Shown piece after piece: positions 15,841 through 23,137 of a stretch of DNA of 41,646 nt. The position numbers and the translations under genes were made by a program. This stretch comes from Candidatus Villigracilaceae bacterium (GTDB lineage Bacteria; Chloroflexota; Anaerolineae; Anaerolineales; Villigracilaceae). The notes beneath the pieces were generated by a model. That model did not search any database, was not told where the DNA came from, and saw only the letters and a program-made list of their open reading frames with translations. The DNA is taken from assembly GCA_026645935.1 (NCBI GenBank), contig JAPKMP010000029.1, forward strand, positions 1 through 41,646, written 5' to 3'. Each line of letters starts with the position of its first letter. Position 1 is the stretch's first letter.

Positions 15841-16170
15841 TCAATAACGCGTTCCCAAACCGGGTATCTTGCTCTCGCCTGAGAGGAGAATCCCTCCTGC
15901 GGCCACCCTGCCCCGTTGACCCGCTGTAGTCGCTCCCATCGCGTGCATCAAAATATATTTATTCGAGCCTTCATCGTTCGCGAACCTGGCGGCGAATCCG
16001 CCCGCCATCGGGAAGGCGGAGATTCCCGCCTGTTAGAAAAGACTTCAACCTGCCAAAAAGCAGACCAGCCACGGCGGCGGCTGCTTGAACGGGCATAAAT
16101 CTCATTTGCAAATACGCCGCCATCGCGATCGGAGCAAGAAATTCCGGCAAGCTTCGTGTGATTATCCATC
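15841..16170 (-). pseudogene. Decayed decarboxylase beta-subunit gene (mmdB/oadB remnant)
   Basis: This region fills most of the 509-bp stretch before the aldehyde oxidoreductase gene and has no intact gene. Read on the minus strand it carries fragments matching the intact beta subunit at 18535-19668. In one frame it reads AGISAFPMAG, then ILMHAMGATTAGQRG and AAGGILLS, ending at a stop at 15841-15843. In a second frame it reads LAPIAMAAY and VAGLLFGRLKSFLTGG. An in-frame TAA at 16033-16035, at least two frameshifts and a loss of about 115 central residues mark it as dead. It differs from the intact copy at many sites, so it is an old paralogue rather than a fresh duplication. Confidence 0.85.
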
Positions 16171-16301
16171 GCACGACTTGAAAACAAGGTTCTTCCTGAC
16201 ACGCTCAAAACGGGAAGATAATCAGTATGCGTTTGTTGCCTTCTCTGTCATAATAAAAACGGCATTTTTTCCGCGCCGTTACACAAAAAGGAGAATTGCA
16301 C

Positions 16302-18464
16302 ATGACACTGTCTGCACAATCAGCAGAATCGACTCTTTTGGGGGAATATTCGTATGAACTTCGTGCCGTCGAACGCGGGTACGCCAACCGAACGCTCTAC
16401 ATCAATTTGGAAAACAACCTGATTTCTGAAAAACCGGTCAAGCAGCAAATGAAAGACCTGTTCACAGGCGGGCGGGGATTTGCGCTCAAGCTGTTGTGGG
16501 ATGCCGTTACACCTGAAACCACCTGGGACGATCCGCGGAATGAACTGGTGATTGCCAACGGACCGATTTGTGGAATCACCGCGTATCCTGGCACAGGCAA
16601 ATCAACGGTCGTTACGCTTAGTCCGCTGACAGGGAACGTCATTGACAGCAATGTGGGCGGGTATTTTGCGCCGTTCCTCAAATTCTCTGGCTTCGACGCG
16701 CTTGAAATTCAGGGCAAAGCGGCTCGGGATGTGATCATCTTCATCGACGGTGATAACGGCCGGGTCACGATCGAGCCGTACTCATTCGAAGCGGAGGATT
16801 CGCATTTGATCGGTAACATCCTCACCGCAAAGTATGGCGGCGACGAAAAGGGCAAACGCGGGATTTCGGTTTTATCTTCGGGTCAAGCCGCGGAGCACAC
16901 GCGCATCGCCGCGATCAACTCCACCTGGTACGACGTCCGCCGGAAAGAGGCGCGCATCAAGCAGGCGGGACGCGGCGGCGCGGGGCGCGTTTTCCGCGAC
17001 AAGAAGATTGCCGCCATCGTTTGCCGCTTCAGCGACATGAGCGGCGACAAGAACGGCGTGGCAGATATGGCGCTCATCCGCCAGGCAGGGCAGCGTATCA
17101 ACAAAGAGATCACAGAACTGGACAATTCGCAGAATCAGATGCGGAAGATCGGCACTGCCAACATTGTGGATGTGATGGATCACTTCGACCTTCTGCCGAC
17201 GCACAACTTCCGCTTCGGCTCGCATCCTGACACGCACAAGATCGATTCCAAGGTCTGGAAGGAAAAATTCACCCAAGGCCTGCCGGATGGATGCTGGCTG
17301 GGATGTACCATGTCCTGTTCGCACGGAGTTGATCACTTCCCGATTCAAACCGGACCTTATGCCGGGACCTGTGTTCTGGTGGATGGTCCTGAATACGAGA
17401 ACGCTGCCGGGCTCGGATCGAACATCGGAAACTTTGACGCACAGAAGGTCCTCGAACTCAACTTCTACTGCGACACCTACGGCATCGACACGATCTCGGT
17501 GGCGAACTGTATCGCCTTCGCAATGGAATGTTACGAAGAAGGGATTTTGAACAAGGAGCGCACCGGCGGCTTGGAGTTGAACTTCGGCAACGCAGCGGCG
17601 GCGCTTGAATTACTTCACCAAATGGCGCGCGGCGAAGGCTTTGGCGTGATCGTGGGCCAGGGCGTGCGCTACATGAAGGAATATTTTGCGCGTGAATTCG
17701 GCGGCGACCCGGTCTTCATGCATGATATCGGCATGGAGATCAAGGGCATGGAGATCTCCGAATACCTCACCAAGGAATCGCTTGCCCAACAGGGCGGTTA
17801 CGGGCTCGCCACAAAAGGACCGCAGCACGATGAAGCCTGGCTTATCTTCATGGATCAGGTTCATAACCTCCTGCCCGGTTTTCAGGACAAGGCCGAAGCG
17901 CTGCACTACTTCCCGATGTGGCGGACGTGGTTCAGTCTGCATGGACTGTGCAAACTCCCGTGGAACGATATTTCGCCCGCGAATAATAAGGAAACCAAGG
18001 AACCCGCCAAAGTGCAGGAGCACGTCGAAAACTACACGTGGATTCATCAGGGTGTGACCGGCAAGCCCACCAAAGCCGAAGATTTGCTGGCGCAATCGGA
18101 GCGCGTGTATAACTTTCAAAAAGTATTCGCCCTGCGTATGGGACGCGTCGGACGCAGACATGATTTTCCACCTTACCGCGCCATGGGACCTGTGACCAAA
18201 CTTGAATACGAGTCGCGCCGGGAGCGCTACGATGATCAATTGAAGAGACTCATCGGTATTGACCCGGCGATCCTGTCCACGGAGGAGAAAATGGCGCATC
18301 TCCGCAAATATCGTGAAGCGCAGTATGAATTGCTGATGGACGCCGTCTACGAACGCCGCGGCTGGGATAAGAACAGCATTCCCACCGTGGAAAAACTTCG
18401 CGAATTGAACATGGACCTTCCCGAAGTTGTCGAGGTGGTTGAGCAGGCGAAGAGGAAAATCTAG
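16302..18464 (+). CDS. aor: Aldehyde:ferredoxin oxidoreductase family protein
   Basis: A 720-residue tungsten/molybdenum bis-pterin oxidoreductase of the AOR family, longer than the usual 600-630. The N-terminal AOR domain is at about 25-240. Four cysteines can hold the 4Fe-4S cluster: C331, C335 and C339 (GCWLGCTMSC) and C550 (LHGLCKLPW). It oxidises aldehydes to acids with ferredoxin, or runs in reverse. AAGGAG is 8 nt before ATG 16302, which decides the start over an in-frame TTG at 16296. It stands alone on the plus strand between the beta-subunit pseudogene and the intact decarboxylase operon, and ends in a strong hairpin. The substrate is not readable. Confidence 0.9.
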   Translation: MTLSAQSAESTLLGEYSYELRAVERGYANRTLYINLENNLISEKPVKQQMKDLFTGGRGFALKLLWDAVTPETTWDDPRNELVIANGPICGITAYPGTGKSTVVTLSPLTGNVIDSNVGGYFAPFLKFSGFDALEIQGKAARDVIIFIDGDNGRVTIEPYSFEAEDSHLIGNILTAKYGGDEKGKRGISVLSSGQAAEHTRIAAINSTWYDVRRKEARIKQAGRGGAGRVFRDKKIAAIVCRFSDMSGDKNGVADMALIRQAGQRINKEITELDNSQNQMRKIGTANIVDVMDHFDLLPTHNFRFGSHPDTHKIDSKVWKEKFTQGLPDGCWLGCTMSCSHGVDHFPIQTGPYAGTCVLVDGPEYENAAGLGSNIGNFDAQKVLELNFYCDTYGIDTISVANCIAFAMECYEEGILNKERTGGLELNFGNAAAALELLHQMARGEGFGVIVGQGVRYMKEYFAREFGGDPVFMHDIGMEIKGMEISEYLTKESLAQQGGYGLATKGPQHDEAWLIFMDQVHNLLPGFQDKAEALHYFPMWRTWFSLHGLCKLPWNDISPANNKETKEPAKVQEHVENYTWIHQGVTGKPTKAEDLLAQSERVYNFQKVFALRMGRVGRRHDFPPYRAMGPVTKLEYESRRERYDDQLKRLIGIDPAILSTEEKMAHLRKYREAQYELLMDAVYERRGWDKNSIPTVEKLRELNMDLPEVVEVVEQAKRKI

Positions 18465-18473
18465 TAGAAACGA

Positions 18474-18511
18474 ATCAAAAACAGGCGGCTTCAATCCCGC
18501 CTGTTTTTGAT
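18474..18511. terminator. Bidirectional 15-bp terminator hairpin
   Basis: A perfect 15-bp stem (18474-18488 with 18497-18511) with an 8-nt loop. It contains ACAGGCGG/CCGCCTGT and has A and T runs on its two sides. It lies between the convergent aldehyde oxidoreductase and decarboxylase operon and can terminate both. Confidence 0.85.
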
Positions 18512-18534
18512 TCCATGCGAGAACTTATTCTTGG

Positions 18535-19668
18535 TCAAATTCCCAAGAGTTTACTGACGACCGAAAGCAAAATCCCGCCCGCGATGACACTACCCAACTG
18601 GCCTGCCGTATTCGCTCCCATTGCATGCATCAGAATGAAATTATCCGCATCTTCGTCGTTCGCGGTTTTTGCCGCGAGACGGCCCGCCATCGGGAAGGCG
18701 GAAATTCCCGCCGCGCCGATGAGCGGGTTGATCTTCCCGCCGGTTACAAACGACATCAACTTTCCAAAGAGCAAACCTGCCACTGTATCGAGCGCGAATG
18801 CGAATAGACCGAGCAGCATGATCTTACCCGTATCGATATTGAGGAAACCGGCTGCTGTCATGGTCGAGCCGATTGCCAGACCCAGAAACAGCGTGGCAAT
18901 GTTGATGATTTCATTCTGCGCTGCGTTGCTCAAGCGGTCCACCACGCCCGAAGCCTTCAATAAATTGCCAAGCATCAACATCGAGATGAGCGGAGTGGCT
19001 TCCGGCACCAGCAGACCGACCACCAGGGTCAGCACGACGGGGAAGAAGATCAATGTCCGTTTCGAGATGGGCTTGGGCGCATACTCCATGCGGATCATGC
19101 GTTCTTTTTTCGTCGTCAATAATTTCATCAACGGAGGCTGGATGATGGGGATTAAACTCATGTATGAATACGCCGCCACCGCGATCGGTGCGAGCAGTTC
19201 CGGCGCGAGTTTGGTCGCTACGAAGATCGAAGTCGGTCCGTCAATCGCGCCGATCACGCCGATGGACGCGGCTTGATTCAATGGGAAGCCCAATGCGATT
19301 GCAAGCATGAGCGTGCCGAAGATCCCGAACTGGCCCGCCGCGCCGAGCAGGACCATGCGCGGCTGCGCCAGCAGCGGCGAGAAATCGATCATGGCGCCGA
19401 CACCGATGAAGATGAGCAGGGGGAACAATTCGGTTTTGATTCCCGCGTCGTAAATGACCTTTGTCATGCCTTCGGCGGCAGTCATGCCTGCCAATGGGAT
19501 ATTTGCCAGCAAACAACCAAACCCGATGGGCAATAACAAGACCGGCTCGATCTCCTTGAACACGGCGAGATAGATCAGAATCAGCGCGGCAAGGATCATA
19601 ACGCCGTTGCCGATGGTAAAGTTGGATAAGCCCTTCAGCAATTCAGGAAGCAGCTCGTTAAGGTTCAT
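18535..19668 (-). CDS. mmdB: Sodium-pumping decarboxylase beta subunit
   Basis: A 377-residue membrane protein of the OadB/MmdB/GcdB family with about ten membrane helices. The GAIDGPTSIF segment (140-149) carries D143, which corresponds to the sodium-coupling aspartate of the family. NAAQNEIINIATLFLGLAIG and the C-terminal GAAGISAFPMAGR are further hallmarks. It decarboxylates carboxybiotin and exports sodium ions. It is the last gene of the operon: its ATG is 2 bp after the biotin-carrier stop codon, with GGAG at the end of that gene. A related pseudogene lies at 15841-16170. Confidence 0.92.
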   Translation of the reverse strand: MNLNELLPELLKGLSNFTIGNGVMILAALILIYLAVFKEIEPVLLLPIGFGCLLANIPLAGMTAAEGMTKVIYDAGIKTELFPLLIFIGVGAMIDFSPLLAQPRMVLLGAAGQFGIFGTLMLAIALGFPLNQAASIGVIGAIDGPTSIFVATKLAPELLAPIAVAAYSYMSLIPIIQPPLMKLLTTKKERMIRMEYAPKPISKRTLIFFPVVLTLVVGLLVPEATPLISMLMLGNLLKASGVVDRLSNAAQNEIINIATLFLGLAIGSTMTAAGFLNIDTGKIMLLGLFAFALDTVAGLLFGKLMSFVTGGKINPLIGAAGISAFPMAGRLAAKTANDEDADNFILMHAMGANTAGQLGSVIAGGILLSVVSKLLGI

Positions 19669-19670
19669 GC

Positions 19671-20108
19671 CTACTCCGCAAAATGAATCAACGCCTGTTT
19701 GTGCGCCACGCTTTGTCCCTGATTTACCAGCACCTTGTCCACGGTCCCGCCGTAGATCGAACGGATGCTGTTCTTCATCTTCATCGCTTCGATGATGAGC
19801 ACCACCTGGCCCGCTTCCACCTTTTCCCCGGCTTTCACAAACACTTCCACCACGGTCCCTGGCAGGGGCGAAGTGAGGGTGTGGTTTCCGACGGGTGTGG
19901 GAGCCGATGCAGCCGCCGGAGTCGGAACTTGAATGACGGGCTTTGATCCCGCCTTTGGTCCCGCATCTTTCTGGACCTCAACCTGATTTCTTCGATCCGG
20001 CATGACTTCGAACCGCTGACCCTCCACATAAACGACGACAGGCCGCGCGTTGATATTTTCGATTTCCACATCGTAGGTTTGGTTGTTGACCGTAAGTCTG
20101 TATTTCAT
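19671..20108 (-). CDS. mmdC: Biotin carrier subunit of the decarboxylase
   Basis: A 145-residue biotinyl protein. The N-terminal part (1-50) is strand-rich, a proline/alanine linker lies at about 52-75, and the biotinyl domain (about 77-145) carries K110 in EAMKMKN, the biotinylation site. It carries carboxybiotin from the carboxyltransferase to the membrane beta subunit. GGAG lies 5 nt before the ATG. Confidence 0.92.
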   Translation of the reverse strand: MKYRLTVNNQTYDVEIENINARPVVVYVEGQRFEVMPDRRNQVEVQKDAGPKAGSKPVIQVPTPAAASAPTPVGNHTLTSPLPGTVVEVFVKAGEKVEAGQVVLIIEAMKMKNSIRSIYGGTVDKVLVNQGQSVAHKQALIHFAE

Positions 20109-20135
20109 AAGTCTCCACAGAGACGTCCGGGGACT

Positions 20136-20477
20136 TTAATACCTCGGAGGTCTGGCTTGATTCCCTTTTTCCGCCATTTGTCTTGTTCGCAATCCCAACT
20201 GCCAGGCGGAAACAATCGCTGTCGGGGGCATTTCCAATGGACGCGCAGATGAAGCTTCCTGATCTTCCAATGCCATGCCTGCGGCAAGCAAAGCCACCAG
20301 CAGGTTGGAATCGGCCTGGGTGGATGTGCCAGCTTTGGGCGAGTCTGATGCGGGTGGTTTTTCCCGGGTCAAAGCTGTCAGGACAGCCATCATCAGCCAG
20401 AGTAGAAGGATCGCGCCAAAGACGAGTCCCATGCCGAGGGCGGTGATTTGGAGTGAGAGTTGAAGATCGGGTGTCAT
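20136..20477 (-). CDS. OadG/MmdD-like small membrane subunit
   Basis: A 113-residue protein with a single N-terminal membrane helix (about 12-35) followed by a polar tail rich in A, S and P, the layout of OadG-family gamma/delta subunits. It assembles the complex in related enzymes. The start is the ATG at 20475-20477; it has only a weak AAGG about 8 nt upstream. An upstream GTG would add 17 residues. Sequence conservation is low, so the call rests mostly on topology and its place between the carboxyltransferase and the biotin carrier. Confidence 0.7.
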   Translation of the reverse strand: MTPDLQLSLQITALGMGLVFGAILLLWLMMAVLTALTREKPPASDSPKAGTSTQADSNLLVALLAAGMALEDQEASSARPLEMPPTAIVSAWQLGLRTRQMAEKGNQARPPRY

Positions 20478-20531
20478 ATGTATTTGCCTTGAAAACGGAA
20501 GTGGCAGGTATTTCCTTCCACCTTTCACTCG

Positions 20532-22085
20532 CTACACCGGAATGTTCCCATGCTTGCGCGGCGGCGCGGGCGCGAACTTATCGCGGAGCGCCGAAAGCGA
20601 GGCAATGATCTTCGGGCGGGATTCGCGCGGTTCGATGATGTCGTCCACATAGCCGGTGGATGCGGCATAGTATGGATTATTGAACTTATCGCGATATTCA
20701 TCGGCAAGCCGTTTGCGTTCGGCGACTGGGTCAGGCGCGGATTCGATCTGTTTTTTGTAAAGAATGTTTGCCGCGCCTTCCGCGCCGAGCACGGCGATCT
20801 CAGCGGAGGGCCAGGCATAAGTCACATCGGTCCCAAGATACTTGCTCGACATGACAACATATGCGCCGCCGTATGCCTTGCGCGTGATGACGCAGATTTT
20901 CGGCACGGTGGCTTCTGAATAGGCGTAGAGCAGTTTTGCCCCATGACGGATGATGCCGCCATGTTCCTGGGCGATGCCGGGCAGGAAACCCGGCGAATCG
21001 ACGAAGGTGACCAGGGGAATGTTGAAGCAGTCACACATGCGCACGAAGCGCGTCATTTTGTCGGCGGCGTCGATATCGATCACGCCCGCCATGATGGACG
21101 GTTCCTGCGAAACGATGCCCACACTGTGCCCGCCGATGCGCGCCAGACCGATGATGGCATTGCGCGCCCAATCGGGTTGAAGTTCGAGAAATGTTCCATG
21201 ATCGACGATTTTCTCGATGACCTGGTGCATCACGTACGGCTCATTCGCCTCGAGCGGCACGATGTCGTTGAGAGATTCGTCCATGCGGGCAAGATCGTCG
21301 ATGGGTTGAACATACGGAGGGTTTTCCACGTTATTCGAAGGCAGATACGAAAGGAATCGTCGAGCCGTTTCGAGCGCATCCAACTCCGACTTCAGGCTCA
21401 AATGTGCGACGCCGCTGATGGACATATGAACATTCGAGCCGCCCAGTGATTCCGCGTCGATCACTTCGCCGGTTACGGCTTTGATCACTTCCGGTCCGGT
21501 CAGGAACATGAATGATTGCTTTTCGACCATGATGACGAGATCGGTCAGCGCAGGGGAATAGGCGGCGCCGCCTGCGCACGGTCCGAGCATGATGCTCACT
21601 TGGGGAACCACGCCGGAGTATTGCGCATTGCGTCGGAAAATTTCCGCATAACCGCCCATCGAGCGCACGCCTTCCTGGATTCTCGCGCCGCCCGAGTCGA
21701 TCAATGATATGAACGGCACACCGTTGCGGACCGCCAGGTCCATGACACGGCAGATCTTATGAGATTGCATCTCGCTCAGCGTCCCGCCATAAATTGTAAA
21801 ATCCTGTGAGTATAAATATACCGTCCGCCCGTTGATCTGTCCGTAGCCTGTGACGACCCCGTCACCGTAAAACTTATCCTTCAACAACCCCAATTCATCG
21901 CCCTGATGTGTGATGAACGGTTCGATCTCGTTGAATGTCCCGGGGTCCAGCAGGGCGTCGATGCGTTCGCGCGCAGTCAGTTTTCCCTTGGCGCGCTGTT
22001 TGGCGATGCGTTCCTCGCCTCCGCCTTCCTTCGCCTTCGCGCGGACTTTTCTCAGTTCCAAAATTCTCGGATCTTCATTAGTCAT
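20532..22085 (-). CDS. mmdA: Carboxyltransferase subunit (methylmalonyl-CoA decarboxylase alpha)
   Basis: A 517-residue acyl-CoA carboxyltransferase of two crotonase-like halves. The N half has SGGARIQEG (131-139) and GPCAGGAAYSPAL (168-180), which form the acyl-CoA and oxyanion sites; the C half has GFLPGIAQEHGG and RKAYGGAYVVM. It transfers carboxyl from an acyl-CoA (most likely methylmalonyl-CoA; glutaconyl-CoA or propionyl-CoA are alternatives) to biotin. It is the first gene of the operon. I chose the ATG at 22085, with GAGG 7 nt upstream. A short palindrome, TTTGTC-A-GACAAA, lies at 22117-22129 in the promoter region. Confidence 0.92.
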   Translation of the reverse strand: MTNEDPRILELRKVRAKAKEGGGEERIAKQRAKGKLTARERIDALLDPGTFNEIEPFITHQGDELGLLKDKFYGDGVVTGYGQINGRTVYLYSQDFTIYGGTLSEMQSHKICRVMDLAVRNGVPFISLIDSGGARIQEGVRSMGGYAEIFRRNAQYSGVVPQVSIMLGPCAGGAAYSPALTDLVIMVEKQSFMFLTGPEVIKAVTGEVIDAESLGGSNVHMSISGVAHLSLKSELDALETARRFLSYLPSNNVENPPYVQPIDDLARMDESLNDIVPLEANEPYVMHQVIEKIVDHGTFLELQPDWARNAIIGLARIGGHSVGIVSQEPSIMAGVIDIDAADKMTRFVRMCDCFNIPLVTFVDSPGFLPGIAQEHGGIIRHGAKLLYAYSEATVPKICVITRKAYGGAYVVMSSKYLGTDVTYAWPSAEIAVLGAEGAANILYKKQIESAPDPVAERKRLADEYRDKFNNPYYAASTGYVDDIIEPRESRPKIIASLSALRDKFAPAPPRKHGNIPV

Positions 22086-22116
22086 AGTCAACCTCGCGGA
22101 TGAAGTATAGCGATGC

Positions 22117-22129
22117 TTTGTCAGACAAA
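22117..22129. promoter_or_regulatory. Possible operator upstream of the decarboxylase operon
   Basis: TTTGTC and GACAAA flank one base, a 13-bp palindrome 31 nt before the mmdA ATG. A TATACT lies between it and the gene. It may be a regulator site, but a palindrome this short can occur by chance. Confidence 0.3.
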
Positions 22130-22223
22130 CCAGTGATGGAGGTCATGTGGGAAATAGGACAATCCGCCTCCTCATTTGATTTTGGTTGATTCGGTTTTCT
22201 GAAGCCTCTTCCATGTTGGAGCT

Positions 22224-22682
22224 TTATGGCACATATGGCGGCAGAGAAAGGACCTTGTAATTTCCATCTGCCTCTTTTTCGACCACGATCACATATTCTG
22301 TGATGGCAATTAGCAACGTCTCACCGCAGCAGCCTGTGAATTCAAACTGCTTTCCATCTTTCGTCTTGAATGTGACCGCAAATTCCACTTGTGAGCCTTT
22401 CACTTCTACGCGGACAATATCCAATACTTCCATGCAGACAAAGCCGTTTTGTTCGCATCCGCGCTGCCATAAGGTGACGTAATCTGTGGGGGAGGTATCT
22501 GGGTTCATTTGAGCGAGTTCGGTATAACTGCCTCCGTACAGATTTGCGGCAGTTTGGTAATCCCGCTCAACCAACGCGGAAAAAAATGACCGCATGGCAT
22601 TTTCGGCTTTGTTCGTTGAGATGGGTCCGGAGCAAGCCGCTAATAGACTTATAAACAAAGCCAGAAAGACGGTTCTTTTCAT
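22224..22682 (-). CDS. Putative lipoprotein
   Basis: A 152-residue lipoprotein. The signal sequence runs to a lipobox LLAAC with the lipidated cysteine at about position 17. The rest resembles NTF2/SnoaL-like small domains, with RSFFSALVERDYQTAANLYGG near the N-terminus and a strand-rich second half with two cysteines in GCCGE. It is probably anchored on the outer face of the membrane. I chose the ATG at 22682 because TATATT lies exactly 6 nt upstream; two upstream ATGs would lengthen the signal without benefit. Confidence 0.75.
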   Translation of the reverse strand: MKRTVFLALFISLLAACSGPISTNKAENAMRSFFSALVERDYQTAANLYGGSYTELAQMNPDTSPTDYVTLWQRGCEQNGFVCMEVLDIVRVEVKGSQVEFAVTFKTKDGKQFEFTGCCGETLLIAITEYVIVVEKEADGNYKVLSLPPYVP

Positions 22683-22688
22683 ACTTTC

Positions 22689-22694
22689 AATATA
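22689..22694 (-). promoter_or_regulatory. -10 box exactly 6 nt before the lipoprotein ATG
   Basis: TATATT on the minus strand followed by 6 nt and ATG, no Shine-Dalgarno: a leaderless arrangement. Confidence 0.5.
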
Positions 22695-22714
22695 CATCAT
22701 TTGGCGAAATAAAA

Positions 22715-22742
22715 GAACACTCCACTAATCCATGAAGTGTTC
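22715..22742 (-). terminator. Terminator of the hybrid kinase operon
   Basis: A 7-bp stem, GAACACT with AGTGTTC, is followed on the minus strand by TTTTATTT. It lies 24 bp after the response regulator stop codon and just before the lipoprotein promoter. Confidence 0.6.
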
Positions 22743-22765
22743 CAACTTGAGATAAAACCCGGATC

Positions 22766-23134
22766 CTAGCCCAGGAATTCCTTTACTTTCTTCACAAATT
22801 GAGCCGTATCCACCGGTTTGGTCAGGTAATCTTCGGCACCTTGCTTGATGCCTTTGACGACGCTTTTCGAGTCGTGTTCAGCGGAAACAATGATAATGGG
22901 AATATCCCGCAGCATGGAGTCGTCCTTGACCTTTGCCAACACGGCGAAACCATCCATAACAGGCATCATCAGGTCCAGCAGGATAAGGTCCGGTTGTTCG
23001 CTTTGGATTTTTTCCCAAGCTTCCTGCCCGTTGGATGCAGTGACCACTTGATAGTCAGTTCCGTCCAGCGCCTGTTCAAGAACTTCGATATTGAACGGTT
23101 CATCGTCCACGATAAGTACTTTTGCTTTGCTCAT
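22766..23134 (-). CDS. Single-domain response regulator (CheY/DivK type)
   Basis: A 122-residue stand-alone receiver domain. The acidic pair is D10/D11, the phosphoacceptor D54 (LILLDLMMPVMDG), with S84 and K106 (YLTKP). It has no output domain. It starts 3 bp after the hybrid kinase stop codon, with GAGGTGAG over the junction, so it is very likely the kinase partner or a phosphorelay sink for it. Confidence 0.92.
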   Translation of the reverse strand: MSKAKVLIVDDEPFNIEVLEQALDGTDYQVVTASNGQEAWEKIQSEQPDLILLDLMMPVMDGFAVLAKVKDDSMLRDIPIIIVSAEHDSKSVVKGIKQGAEDYLTKPVDTAQFVKKVKEFLG

Positions 23135-23137
23135 AAC

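Noticed and set aside
16249-16254. CATAAT as a -10 box for the aldehyde oxidoreductase
   Set aside because: No fitting -35 and an imperfect box; a promoter must exist here but I cannot place it with confidence.
17610-18494. Long open frame antisense to the aldehyde oxidoreductase
   Set aside because: Shadow of a real, well-conserved gene; no ribosome-binding site or domain evidence.
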